Assembly: GCF_963662885.1 (NCBI RefSeq)
Contig: NZ_OY760055.1
Span: 72,001-136,000 of the forward strand
Direction: 5' to 3'
Origin: an uncultured Pseudodesulfovibrio sp.
GTDB taxonomy: Bacteria; Desulfobacterota; Desulfovibrionia; Desulfovibrionales; Desulfovibrionaceae
DNA length: 64,000 nucleotides
Shown: in pieces, positions 9,380 through 19,215 of the stretch
Position numbering within the stretch: position 1 is the stretch's first letter
How the letters are laid out: the number at the start of each line of letters is the position of its first letter
Made by a program: the position numbers and the translations under genes
Notes under the pieces: model-generated
Database searches by the model: none
Told to the model about the DNA's origin: nothing
What the model saw: the letters and a program-made list of their open reading frames with translations, nothing else

Positions 9380-10657
9380 TCAGTAGTCGGGGTCGGCTTC
9401 AGGCAAGGCGCAGGGCTGGCAGTCCACCACGCGGTTGCCCTGTCCATGGTCGATAAGGGACGGAACCGTGCCGACGACCACGTTGACCCGACCGCCGAGC
9501 AGGACCTGGCCCTTGAAGCCGGTGAAGAGGCCCAGCTCGGTCCAGGCAAAGGTGTTGGCCGTGGCGGTCAGGGCTTCGAAGGGGTAGCAGAACAAGGCAT
9601 AGTTGGCCCGCCCGCGTACACGGTTGTTGGCGAAAAAGCCGCGCGAGCCGGTCTGGACCACGCCTCGGGCGCTCCGCCCCCCGCCCATGATGATGTCGTT
9701 GCAGGTGGCTACGATGTCGTTTGCGTAGAGCAGCAGTCCGATGGACTCTTCTCCGCGCGCCTCGATGCTGTTGCCGGTGATGACAGCCCTGCTGTTGCGG
9801 GAGAAGTCCGCGCCGCCCTTGGTGTCGAAATACCAACCGCAAACGATGCCGTTGGGGCCGAACTTGTTGGGGTAGGCGATGCCTTCGTCATCCGTGGCGA
9901 TGCGGTTTGATTCTATGCGTATGAAACCCTTGGCCTTGGCGTCCAGTTCGTTGTCCAGAACCTCGATGCCGTTGCGTGAGGTACGGTGGATTTCATTGTT
10001 GCGGATGGTCATCTCCGCGCCCGTGGTCCAGTCGGCGAGCACGCCGTATCCGGCGGTCTCCTCCGGATGGTCGTTGATCATCTCCAACCGATTGTTCTCG
10101 ATGAGCACCGTGCCCGTAACCGCGCCCTTGAGACCGCCCTTGGGGTGAACCAGCCGGTTGCCGATGACGATTCCGGCCTGGAATGGCAGGGAGTCGCCCT
10201 GACTCCAGGTGATGGCCGTGTTCTTCGGGATGACGTTGGTTACCACGCAGTCGCCGATCTCAAGGCCGCCCACATAGGGGAAATGCAGCGGGGTTCCGGT
10301 TGCCCCGTCGAAGCGCAGGCTGCGGACCACGATTATCGGTCCGTCCTTGCCCGGAGGGGCGGTGTCCACGGGCAGGGGGGAATAGAACGTCCAGTCTCCG
10401 CCCGTAATGGTTGTCTGCGGCTCGCCCGACCCGTCCATTCTGCCCAGGATGCGAACGTTCTTCGTGATCTTGACCCGCCCGTCCTCGCCGAAGTCGAACC
10501 GGCCGCGCAGTTGGACAGTCCCGCCCTTGTCCAGCGCGGCTTGCACGTTGGCCACGTCCATTGCCGGATCACCCGTACCCGTTACCACGGCGCCGTCCGC
10601 AAAGGCGGGAACGGCAAGAAGCAGGACAAGGATCAGGGAAAAAAACACGCGGTGCAT
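9380..10657 (-). CDS. Secreted right-handed beta-helix protein (NosD/pectate-lyase fold)
   Basis: A 425-residue exported protein. MHRVFFSLILVLLLAVPAFA is a signal peptide, and GGAGAG precedes the ATG at 10657. The body has many short parallel beta-helix rungs rich in Asn: TVLIENNRLEMINDHPEE, MTIRNNEIHRTSRNGIEVLD, FIRIESNRIATDDEGIAYPN, AVITGNSIEARGEESIGLLL and FFANNRVRGRANYALFCYPF. No catalytic set of a known polysaccharide lyase is evident. It is divergent from the chemoreceptor gene at 10878. Substrate binding or a structural surface role is possible; function is unassigned. Confidence 0.78.
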   Translation of the reverse strand: MHRVFFSLILVLLLAVPAFADGAVVTGTGDPAMDVANVQAALDKGGTVQLRGRFDFGEDGRVKITKNVRILGRMDGSGEPQTTITGGDWTFYSPLPVDTAPPGKDGPIIVVRSLRFDGATGTPLHFPYVGGLEIGDCVVTNVIPKNTAITWSQGDSLPFQAGIVIGNRLVHPKGGLKGAVTGTVLIENNRLEMINDHPEETAGYGVLADWTTGAEMTIRNNEIHRTSRNGIEVLDNELDAKAKGFIRIESNRIATDDEGIAYPNKFGPNGIVCGWYFDTKGGADFSRNSRAVITGNSIEARGEESIGLLLYANDIVATCNDIIMGGGRSARGVVQTGSRGFFANNRVRGRANYALFCYPFEALTATANTFAWTELGLFTGFKGQVLLGGRVNVVVGTVPSLIDHGQGNRVVDCQPCALPEADPDY

Positions 10658-10877
10658 GGACTCTCCGGGCTGCTGTACATTTATCATGGCGGCTATGCGG
10701 GTCTTTTTATCCTCTTTGGCTTCGATATTCAATGCGTAGCCTTGGATGCCAAGGAGGCTCGCTTATTTGTATCGAGATTTATAATAGTAATTATCAGTTT
10801 GTTACCTAACCATGGAATACTCGATATAAACAGATTGACCAAGAGGTCGGTCGTCAGGGTCTGCCAGGGGGAAAGCG

Positions 10878-12911
10878 ATGCGTTTGAGAACGAGAATGAC
10901 ATTGATGCAGGTGGCCACCGTAGTAGTGGTCATAGTGGCGCTGAGTCTGCTTTCGATTGAAGGGTTGCGGGGGTATGCGGACGATCAGATGATTGATTTC
11001 CGGAAAGAACGGATGGCGGACGCACGCACGAATCTTGAGGATGCGGTTCAGATGGCCGAGGGCACGCTGCAAAGCTATTACGACCGTGCCCAGGATGTGG
11101 AGGGGTTGAAGCGGGACAGACAGGAGGACCTGAAGCGCGTGGTGGACGCGGTCTACGGTCAGGTCAAGGCATACTACGAGGACAACGTGGACCGTCTGGA
11201 CCATGCCAGTTTGCTGAGGGGGTTGCGCCGTATTGTCGAGCCCGCCCGTTTCGACGGAGACAATTATGTCTGGGTGCAGAACCTCAACAACATCATCCTG
11301 GCGCACCCGTCCGACGCCCTTCGGGATAAGGACATGTCCGGGCTCAAGGACAAGAAGGGCTTCCCCATCATTGCGAGCATGAGCGATATGGCCGAAAAGG
11401 AAGGACAGGGCGTGGTCGCGTACTGGTGGCCCAAGCCGGGCGAGGAGGAGCCCAAGCTCAAGATATCCTACGTCCGGTTGATACCGGAAGCGGGGTGGGT
11501 TGTAGGCACCGGCGCCTGGATCGAGGACATTACCCAGGCCATGAAGGACGAGGCACTGCGTCAGGTGGCCAAGATGCGGCTCACGGACGGCAACTACTTC
11601 TGGATCACCGACCTGACGCCCTCCATGGTCATGCACCCTCTCAACCCCGGTCTGGACGGCAAGGACGTCAGTCAGGAGCTGGACAGCAAGGGCAAGCCCT
11701 TCTTTTCGGAGATGGCCCAGGTGGCCAAGGCGGAAGGCCAGGGGTTCGTGGATTATTTCTGGACCAAGCCCGGCGAGCAGGGGGATTTCCCCAAGCTGTC
11801 CTTCGTCAAATTGTTCAAGCCGTGGGGCTGGGTCGTGGGCATGGGCGTCTATGTGGACAATATCGACGCAGACATAGCCGCCAAGCAGGCCAAGCTGGAC
11901 AAGCGCATCTTCAACATGATCCTGCTGGTGCTGGGGATCGCCCTGTTGCTGGCCGTGCTCGGTGTGGTCGCGGGCATACTCAGCGCGCTGTCCGTGACCA
12001 GAACATTGGGCGGGGAACCGTCCGACATTGCGGGCATGGCCGAGCGTGTTTCCGATGGGGACCTGACCATGGACAAGGCTGACGATCATGATCGGGGGGT
12101 GCTGAGGTCCATGCTCCACATGGCCGACAGGCTGCGCGGCGTGGTCGCCGAAGTACAGTGCGCCACGGACAATGTGGCGGCGGGCAGCGAGGAACTGTCG
12201 GCGTCGTCCGAGACCCTGTCGCAGTCCACCGAGGAGCAGGCCGCGTCCATCGAGGAGGTCTCCTCCTCTCTGGCAGAGATCGTGGCTTCCATCCGCAAAA
12301 ATGCGGACAACGCGGAAAAGACCAGCGATATAGCGGACCAGACCAACCGTGAAATTCTGACCGGCGAGGAGTCCGTACGCCGCACGGTCGATGCCATGCG
12401 CGAGATTGCGGACAAGATATCCTTCATTGAGGAGATCGCCCGGCAGACCAATCTGCTGGCCCTGAACGCGGCCATCGAGGCGGCCCGGGCCGGGGAACAC
12501 GGAAAGGGATTCGCCGTGGTCGCAGCCGAGGTCCGCAAGCTGGCCGAGCGAAGCGGTGCCACGGCACAGGAGATCAGCGAGCTGTCCGCCTCCAGCGTGC
12601 AGGTTGCCGAACAGACGGGCGAACTGTTCGCCAGACTCACCCCGGAGATTGCCAGAACCGCCGAGCTGATCAAGGACGTGTCCAAGGTCTGCTCCGAACA
12701 GAACCACGGGGTCAGTCAAATAGAGCGGGCCATGGGCCAACTGGATACGGTCATCCAGCAGAACGCCATGGCCTCCGAGGAGATGGCCTCCACCGCCGAG
12801 GAGTTGGCCGGACAGGCCACGATGCTGCAGACCGCCATGCATTACTTCCATGTGGAAGGCGCGGACCAGGTTTGTGTACAGGCGGACTACAAGGCCCTTC
12901 CGCCGGGTTGA
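10878..12911 (+). CDS. Methyl-accepting chemotaxis protein with tandem cache sensor
   Basis: A 677-residue transmembrane chemoreceptor. TM1 lies at about 8-28 (MQVATVVVVIVALSLLSIEG). Two cache_2 modules follow: DGDNYVWVQNLNNIILAHPS ending GWVVGTGAWIEDI, and DGNYFWITDLTPSMVMHPLN ending GWVVGMGVYVDNI. TM2 lies at about 345-375, then a HAMP-like linker (RTLGGEPSDIAGMAERVSDG). The signalling hairpin tip is EEIARQTNLLALNAAIEAAR with GEHGKGFAVVAAEVRKLAER. Repeated family motifs show the two cache modules are duplicates. There is no C-terminal CheR-tethering pentapeptide. The ligand is unknown; tandem cache_2 modules often bind carboxylates. Confidence 0.93.
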   Translation: MRLRTRMTLMQVATVVVVIVALSLLSIEGLRGYADDQMIDFRKERMADARTNLEDAVQMAEGTLQSYYDRAQDVEGLKRDRQEDLKRVVDAVYGQVKAYYEDNVDRLDHASLLRGLRRIVEPARFDGDNYVWVQNLNNIILAHPSDALRDKDMSGLKDKKGFPIIASMSDMAEKEGQGVVAYWWPKPGEEEPKLKISYVRLIPEAGWVVGTGAWIEDITQAMKDEALRQVAKMRLTDGNYFWITDLTPSMVMHPLNPGLDGKDVSQELDSKGKPFFSEMAQVAKAEGQGFVDYFWTKPGEQGDFPKLSFVKLFKPWGWVVGMGVYVDNIDADIAAKQAKLDKRIFNMILLVLGIALLLAVLGVVAGILSALSVTRTLGGEPSDIAGMAERVSDGDLTMDKADDHDRGVLRSMLHMADRLRGVVAEVQCATDNVAAGSEELSASSETLSQSTEEQAASIEEVSSSLAEIVASIRKNADNAEKTSDIADQTNREILTGEESVRRTVDAMREIADKISFIEEIARQTNLLALNAAIEAARAGEHGKGFAVVAAEVRKLAERSGATAQEISELSASSVQVAEQTGELFARLTPEIARTAELIKDVSKVCSEQNHGVSQIERAMGQLDTVIQQNAMASEEMASTAEELAGQATMLQTAMHYFHVEGADQVCVQADYKALPPG

Positions 12912-12931
12912 TAGCCTTGAACCAAAACGAA

Positions 12932-12967
12932 AAAAGCCCCCTCCCGGCGTTCCGGGAGGGGGCTTTT
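12932..12967. terminator. Bidirectional terminator between the chemoreceptor and TPR genes
   Basis: AAAAGCCCCCTCCCGG pairs perfectly with CCGGGAGGGGGCTTTT across a four-base loop, with A- and T-runs on both sides. It serves the two convergent genes. Confidence 0.88.
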
Positions 12968-12985
12968 CTCCTCTTGCTCTCGGGG

Positions 12986-13531
12986 TCAGTACCCCTGGCG
13001 AAATTCCGATGTTCTGCGGCCCGCTTCGCGGAAATTCCGGTCCCGCGCATTGACCTTGTCCTGTTCGTTTACGGCCACGGCCACGGCTTCGCACGCATCG
13101 TCGAGGTCCGCCCCACCGGCATGAATCAGCCTGACCTGTTCCTTGAGCGCCGTCTCCACCTTGCGCTGGCCCGCCCAGGAGGGATACAGCGCCCAGTAGC
13201 GAGCGGCCTCCTCCGCACGGCCAAGCTTTGCCGCGGCATAGCCCGCATTGACGAAGGCGTCCGGTATCTCCTTGCGCTCCACACACTCGGCAAGCACGCG
13301 CAAGGCGTCCTCGTACCGGCCCACGCGCGTGTAGCAAACCCCCGCCATGACCAGGTGCGAGGGCCGCACATTGTTGGGCTCCCCGCCAAAAAAATCGTCA
13401 AAGGCCGCCGCGCCATCGCCGAAGTAGGTCTCGGCCTTGCCGAAATCGCCCCGCGCCTCGGCCGCGCGCCCGCGCTCGAAATTCTTGCCGCCCTTGGTCT
13501 CGGGCCGTACCAGCTTGGATAGAAATGACAT
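12986..13531 (-). CDS. Tetratricopeptide-repeat protein
   Basis: A 181-residue soluble protein with TPR-like helical pairs: NFERGRAAEARGDFGKAETY, HLVMAGVCYTRVGRYEDALR, AFVNAGYAAAKLGRAEEAAR. No signal peptide is present. The role is probably a protein-protein scaffold. It lies alone between the chemoreceptor and groEL. No partner can be named. Confidence 0.72.
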   Translation of the reverse strand: MSFLSKLVRPETKGGKNFERGRAAEARGDFGKAETYFGDGAAAFDDFFGGEPNNVRPSHLVMAGVCYTRVGRYEDALRVLAECVERKEIPDAFVNAGYAAAKLGRAEEAARYWALYPSWAGQRKVETALKEQVRLIHAGGADLDDACEAVAVAVNEQDKVNARDRNFREAGRRTSEFRQGY

Positions 13532-13579
13532 GGCATGGATAATAGCCGTTTGGCGCGATCACGACAAGGGGATGTGGAG

Positions 13580-13658
13580 GACGGGGCGCTGCCCCGGACC
13601 CCGCCAGGGGGAACCCTTTTCAAAGGGTTTCCCTTCCCCCTCCCACGGCCGCCGGAGG
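13580..13658. repeat. REP-like intergenic repeat, copy A
   Basis: A GC-rich intergenic block with a CCCTTTTCAAAGGG palindrome and a GGCCGCCGGAGGC end. In reverse complement it matches the block at 23683-23760 (shared CCTCCGGCGGCCG, GGGGAAGG and AACCCTTTGAAAAGGG parts). It is a dispersed palindromic repeat, not a gene. Confidence 0.6.
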
Positions 13659-13665
13659 CAAAAAA

Positions 13666-13694
13666 AGAGCGGACGCGCAATGCGCGTCCGCTCT
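13666..13694 (-). terminator. Intrinsic terminator of groEL
   Basis: AGAGCGGACGCGC pairs with GCGCGTCCGCTCT and is followed on the transcribed strand by seven T. It lies 25 bp beyond the groEL stop. Confidence 0.9.
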
Positions 13695-13718
13695 TTAAAG
13701 TGTCGATGAATCGAGTGA

Positions 13719-15305
13719 CTAGTCTTCTTCAGCGACGTAGTCGGAGATGGCGCATTCGGTGGTCAGCAGCATGCTGGACACGGAAGCGGCGTTCTGCAGG
13801 GCGATGCGGGTGACCTTTTTCGGGTCGATGACGCCTTCCTTGACGAGGTCGGTGTATTCGCCGGTGGCAGCGTTGAAGCCGTTGTTGTTCTTCAGCGCCT
13901 TGACTTTTTCGACGATCACGGTGCCTTCGAGACCGCAGTTGTTGGCGATCTGCTTCAGCGGCTCTTCGATGGCGCGGGCGATGATCTCGATGCCCGCCTG
14001 CTCGGTGTCGTCAGCACCCTTGAGGCTCTTGAGGGCCTTGCCGGCACGCACCAGGGCGGTGCCGCCGCCGGGGACGATGCCTTCGTCAACAGCCGCGCGG
14101 GTGGCGTTGAGGGCGTCGTCGACGCGGTCCTTGCGTTCCTTCATCTCGATCTCGGTGGGAGCGCCGACCTTGACCACGGCCACGCCGCCGACCATCTTGG
14201 CCAGACGTTCCTGCAGCTTCTCACGATCGTAGTCGCTGGTGGAGTTGGCGGCCATGTTGGAGATCTCGTTGCAACGGGCTTCGATGGCTTTCTTGTCGCC
14301 AGCGCCGTCCACGATGATGGTGTTCTTCTTGTCGACCACGACCTTCTTGGCGGTACCGAAGTGCTCGGGGCGGATGGACTCCAGCGTCACGGCAGTGTCT
14401 TCGGACACCGGGGTGGCGCCGGTCATGATGGCGATGTCGCGGACCATTTCCTTGCGGCGGTCGCCGAAGCCGGGAGCCTTGACGGCGCAGACCTTGAGGG
14501 CGCCGCGCATGGCGTTGATGGTCAGGCCGGCCAGGGCGTCGTTTTCAACGGTCTCGGCGATGATCAGCAGAGGCCGGTTGGCCTTGGCCACGGCTTCCAG
14601 GATGGGCACGAGCGCCTTGATGTTGGAGATCTTGTTCTCGGCCAGGAGGATGAACGGGTTCTCGAAAGTGACGTTCTGGGCTTCCTGGTTATTGACGAAA
14701 TACGGGGAGAGGTAGCCGTTGTCCCACTGCATGCCTTCGACAACGTCCAGCTCGGTGGTCAGGCCCTGGGACTCTTCCACGGTGATGACGCCGTTGTTGC
14801 CGACCTTGTCCACGGCCTCGGCCAGAATCTCGCCGATGGTCATGTCGTTGTTGGCGGAGATGGCACCGACCTGGGCGATCTCGGAGGTTTTCTTGATGGG
14901 CTTGGCCATCTTGTCCAGTTCCTCGACCACGGCGGCCACGGCGGCGTCGATGCCGCGCTTGAGGGACATGGGGTTGCGGCCTGCTGCCAGGAGCTTTACG
15001 CCCTCGTTGAACACGGCCTGGGCCAGAATGGTGGCGGTGGTGGTGCCGTCACCAGCGATTTCGTTGGTCTTCTTGGCCACTTCCTTGACCATCTGGGCGC
15101 CCATGTTTTCGAGCTTGTCCTCGAGGTCGATCTTCTCGGCCACGGTCACGCCGTCCTTGGTCACCTGGGGAGCGCCCCAGGTCTTCTCGATCATGACGTT
15201 ACGGCCCTTGGGGCCCAGGGTGACCTTGACGGCGTCGGCCAGGGTGTTGACGCCGCGCTGCATGCCCTCGCGGGCTACCGCTTTGTAATCAATTGCTTTA
15301 GACAT
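13719..15305 (-). CDS. groEL: Chaperonin GroEL
   Basis: Large ring subunit of the ATP-driven chaperonin that folds proteins in the cytoplasm with GroES. The 528 residues show the full family pattern: VTLGPKGRNVMIEKTWGAP, the ATP-binding DGTTTATILAQ, AVKAPGFGDRRKEM, and GIVPGGGTALVRA near the end of the equatorial domain. The C-terminus is short (CAISDYVAEED) and lacks the GGM repeats seen in enterobacterial GroEL. groES lies upstream with a 172-bp gap that contains a hairpin. Confidence 0.98.
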   Translation of the reverse strand: MSKAIDYKAVAREGMQRGVNTLADAVKVTLGPKGRNVMIEKTWGAPQVTKDGVTVAEKIDLEDKLENMGAQMVKEVAKKTNEIAGDGTTTATILAQAVFNEGVKLLAAGRNPMSLKRGIDAAVAAVVEELDKMAKPIKKTSEIAQVGAISANNDMTIGEILAEAVDKVGNNGVITVEESQGLTTELDVVEGMQWDNGYLSPYFVNNQEAQNVTFENPFILLAENKISNIKALVPILEAVAKANRPLLIIAETVENDALAGLTINAMRGALKVCAVKAPGFGDRRKEMVRDIAIMTGATPVSEDTAVTLESIRPEHFGTAKKVVVDKKNTIIVDGAGDKKAIEARCNEISNMAANSTSDYDREKLQERLAKMVGGVAVVKVGAPTEIEMKERKDRVDDALNATRAAVDEGIVPGGGTALVRAGKALKSLKGADDTEQAGIEIIARAIEEPLKQIANNCGLEGTVIVEKVKALKNNNGFNAATGEYTDLVKEGVIDPKKVTRIALQNAASVSSMLLTTECAISDYVAEED

Positions 15306-15386
15306 TGTTCCAAATCCCTATGAAAAGTGGTTGTCAGTTGTAAGGTCTGGCTTCGTAAACCGTTCAGAAAGGTTCGAGTGCGAGGC

Positions 15387-15444
15387 GCAAAAAAGAATCA
15401 AGGCCGAAGCGTAGTCTTCCTACGCGAGGGTTTGATTCTTTTGC
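15387..15444 (-). terminator. Hairpin with T-tract between groES and groEL
   Basis: GCAAAA/GAATCAA pairs with TTGATTC/TTTTGC, enclosing an inner GCGTAG/CTACGC stem. On the transcribed strand it ends in TTCTTTTTTGC, resembling an intrinsic terminator or attenuator inside the operon. It may limit groEL relative to groES or act as an RNA-level control element. Confidence 0.55.
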
Positions 15445-15477
15445 AGCAACGAAGCAATCGGGCCTTTATGGACGGTT

Positions 15478-15738
15478 TTAGGCGAAGACGCCGAGGATGT
15501 CGTCTTCTCGCATGATAATCAGTTCGTCCCCGTCCATGCTGAACTCGCTGCCCGCGTACTTGGCGAACAGGACGATATCGCCGTCCTTGACGGTCTTGCA
15601 CTCGGGGCCGGCTGCGACGACGACGCCGTTCTGGGGTTTTTCCTTGGCGGAATCCGGGATGTAGATGCCCCCGGCGGTCTTTTCCTCTTCCTCTTTCCTC
15701 TGGACGATGACGCGGTCATTGAGCGGTTTCAAACCCAT
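15478..15738 (-). CDS. groES: Co-chaperonin GroES, short form
   Basis: Seven-subunit lid of GroEL. Start MGLKPLNDRVIVQRKEEEE at 15738; the longer frame to 15819 has no support. It contains the mobile loop (EEEEKTAGGIYIPDSAKEKP) and the core KVGDIV-type KDGDIVLFAKYAGSEF, and ends MREDDILGVFA. At 86 residues it is about ten shorter than typical GroES. The missing part is the roof beta-hairpin between GPECK and TVKDGD, where other GroES proteins have an extra GKx(8-10) segment. It is first in the groESL operon. Confidence 0.95.
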   Translation of the reverse strand: MGLKPLNDRVIVQRKEEEEKTAGGIYIPDSAKEKPQNGVVVAAGPECKTVKDGDIVLFAKYAGSEFSMDGDELIIMREDDILGVFA

Positions 15739-15800
15739 GAGAAGTCTCCTTATGCTGTCTTCACCGCAAGAGTGGCGGCGTATGTTTCGACTGGGCCAAG

Positions 15801-15827
15801 AGATAAGTACCGTGCGCACGGTGTCAA
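15801..15827 (-). promoter_or_regulatory. Promoter of the groESL operon with palindrome in the spacer
   Basis: TTGACA at 15827-15822 and a -10-like TTATCT at 15806-15801 face groES. A perfect 14-bp palindrome, ACCGTGCGCACGGT (15809-15822), fills the spacer. That is the position expected for a repressor operator. No CIRCE element was seen. Confidence 0.5.
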
Positions 15828-15947
15828 CACTCTGAACGGATATTTTTCCGGACTGTAGGGGAGGCGCGGTTGAAATCCCCCCGGAAGCGCGGTAGTGCTA
15901 AGGATAGGAAAAAATCGAATAATATAGAAAACAGGAGCAAGTACAGG

Positions 15948-17420
<1,473 letters not shown>

Positions 17421-17422
17421 CC

Positions 17423-17656
17423 GTGCTCGTTCTCAAATGCGCCGACTGTCGCCGCAAGCTCTGGAAGTATCATAAGATAGGGCAGGGCGAGGTCCACCGT
17501 TGCCACAAGGACCGCATCGACCGCGTCTGGAACATGGAGGAGCGGGACGGCAAGGTGTTCTGCCCCTGCGGCCGGGCCGTGGGCATCGACCGGGGGAGCT
17601 ATTACACCATGGACAAGAAGGCCTTTACCTACAAGGGGACCAAAACCAACGATTGA
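17423..17656 (+). CDS. Small zinc-ribbon-like protein
   Basis: A 77-residue protein starting at GTG 17423, two bases after the otsA stop, so translation is probably coupled. Metal-ligand candidates are KCADCRRKLW, HRCHKD and VFCPCGRAVG (CxxC, CxxH and CxC). It has no signal peptide. Function is unknown. The linkage to otsA may be only operonic. Confidence 0.6.
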   Translation: MLVLKCADCRRKLWKYHKIGQGEVHRCHKDRIDRVWNMEERDGKVFCPCGRAVGIDRGSYYTMDKKAFTYKGTKTND

Positions 17657-17666
17657 GTGTCCGTCG

Positions 17667-18455
17667 CTACGGGATTTTGACGATGCTGATTTTTGAGGCT
17701 CCAAGCGGGGTATTGCCGAGGCTGTAGGTCATTGCCACAAACGCCGTAACCGGCATCATGGTGGCCTTGTCCATCTTCAGATAGCCCTTCAGCAACATTT
17801 TCGCCGTTCGCCCCTGAACCGTCGTGGATATCTGGTCATCAAGCTGGGCTGTGACATACGTCACGCCATCGACTACCTTCTCTCCTTCAAGCAACAGTTT
17901 CAGTGGGGTCTGCTGTTTGGGAGAGTCGCCTATTTTTATGTGCGCGTTGCCGAAGCTCGTCAAAAGCTGCCCCGTGACAATGGGGGCTTCGGGCAGCGGC
18001 CACAATATATCCTTGGGATCAAACTTCAGATTTTCAAGCAGCTCCTTCTCCTGGCGTTCGCCATCCGGCAGGGACAGCTTCCACGGGGAGTGCGCTGAAA
18101 TAAGCTCGCCGTTGCCCATCATGTCGGAACGGCCCGTGATTTCGGCAATGGGCAGGGCGGGGGCGATGGTCTTGCCCTGCTGTTGTATTTTGACCAGCCG
18201 GGTGGTCAGAAAGAGCTGGCCGTTATCTTCCACGGATTCGAACTCGATGGTCATTGCCTGGAAGGAGCGCTCCTGGTCGTTCTGCCCCTTTGTTTCCACC
18301 GTAAGGACAAGTGTCTCTTTTTCCGGAGCGTAGCGATACAGGGTTGGAGTGGTCACAGGTGTGACCTCGGGGTCTAGGGGAATGATGGTTTTCGCGGCGT
18401 TGCAACCACACAGAAGCAGAACAAGGATGATGCTGAGAGCCAGAGTTGGACGCAT
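17667..18455 (-). CDS. Putative lipoprotein of unknown function
   Basis: A 262-residue protein from ATG 18455, MRPTLALSIILVLLLCGCNA, a lipoprotein signal with lipobox LLCGC. The mature part is beta-rich (ETLVLTVETKGQNDQERSFQ, GVTYVTAQLDDQISTTVQGR, LKGYLKMDKATMMPVTAFV) and resembles periplasmic proteins that track surface-exposed beta domains. No known family is certain. A longer frame to 18530 is not supported. Confidence 0.65.
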   Translation of the reverse strand: MRPTLALSIILVLLLCGCNAAKTIIPLDPEVTPVTTPTLYRYAPEKETLVLTVETKGQNDQERSFQAMTIEFESVEDNGQLFLTTRLVKIQQQGKTIAPALPIAEITGRSDMMGNGELISAHSPWKLSLPDGERQEKELLENLKFDPKDILWPLPEAPIVTGQLLTSFGNAHIKIGDSPKQQTPLKLLLEGEKVVDGVTYVTAQLDDQISTTVQGRTAKMLLKGYLKMDKATMMPVTAFVAMTYSLGNTPLGASKISIVKIP

Positions 18456-18627
18456 GGGAGTCTCGTGTATATGGGGTGATTGTTTCATGGCAATTGCACT
18501 GTTTATATATGATACGTGAAGCCCACCCAAGAGACAAGGCCGTATATGGAAACGGGTTGACAGGGGCTTGTCCTTTCGGAAACAGTAGACACACGAGAGG
18601 TTTGGAAACTGTCACCAAGGAGTTGTT

Positions 18628-19116
18628 TTGAAAATTCGCTTACTTGCAATAACTGCCGTGCTGACCTTCATGTTGGCTTCCGTGGCCGTGGCCGCGACCG
18701 CCCCGGCGGACGCCACGCCGACAGCTGTTGAGGAGTGCGGCTCCATCCCCTGGGGCGCGGCCATATCCGCAGTGGAGGCAATCACCTACTCCCACACCAT
18801 TGCCGGGGTGAAATACTACAAGGTGACCAAGACGGAACCGTGCGGTGTTTTCAACATCCAGGGCGCGAACGTGACCTATGGATTCCTGGATGGAAAGCTC
18901 TACACCGTGCTGGTGGAGATCGCCAAGGCCCAGGACGTCAAACAGGTGGTCGCCACCCTCATGGATTCCTACGGGTTGCCCGACCACAAGCAGTCCGATG
19001 GCTGGGACGAGTACCGCTGGGAGACCGACGACCTCAAGATCAAGCTCAAGAGTCAGTTCGCAACCGACCGCATCAAGATCGGTATGTACTACAAGCCGCT
19101 GATCCCCAAGGAATAG
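18628..19116 (+). CDS. Secreted small protein of unknown function
   Basis: A 162-residue exported protein. AAGGAG lies five bases before a TTG start at 18628. The signal peptide is KIRLLAITAVLTFMLASVAV, cleaved near AAATAP. The mature domain has ECGSIPWGAAISAVEAITYS and GVFNIQGANVTYGFLDGKLY, a pattern common in short periplasmic proteins with one Cys pair (ECG...EPCG). No activity can be assigned. Confidence 0.68.
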   Translation: MKIRLLAITAVLTFMLASVAVAATAPADATPTAVEECGSIPWGAAISAVEAITYSHTIAGVKYYKVTKTEPCGVFNIQGANVTYGFLDGKLYTVLVEIAKAQDVKQVVATLMDSYGLPDHKQSDGWDEYRWETDDLKIKLKSQFATDRIKIGMYYKPLIPKE

Positions 19117-19137
19117 CGCCGTCTGAACGGCTTTTGC

Positions 19138-19165
19138 CAGGCCGCCCACACAGGGCGGCCTGTTT
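19138..19165 (+). terminator. Terminator after the small secreted protein gene
   Basis: CAGGCCGCCC and GGGCGGCCTG form a 10-bp stem around ACACA, followed by TTT. Confidence 0.65.
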
Positions 19166-19215
19166 AACCATTTGCCTTTGTCCCTGCCGTGCTTATCCTC
19201 TGCTTGGAGGAATAC

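Noticed and set aside
15739..15880. CIRCE element upstream of groES
   Set aside because: No TTAGCACTC-N9-GAGTGCTAA pattern is present; only a different palindrome in the promoter spacer.
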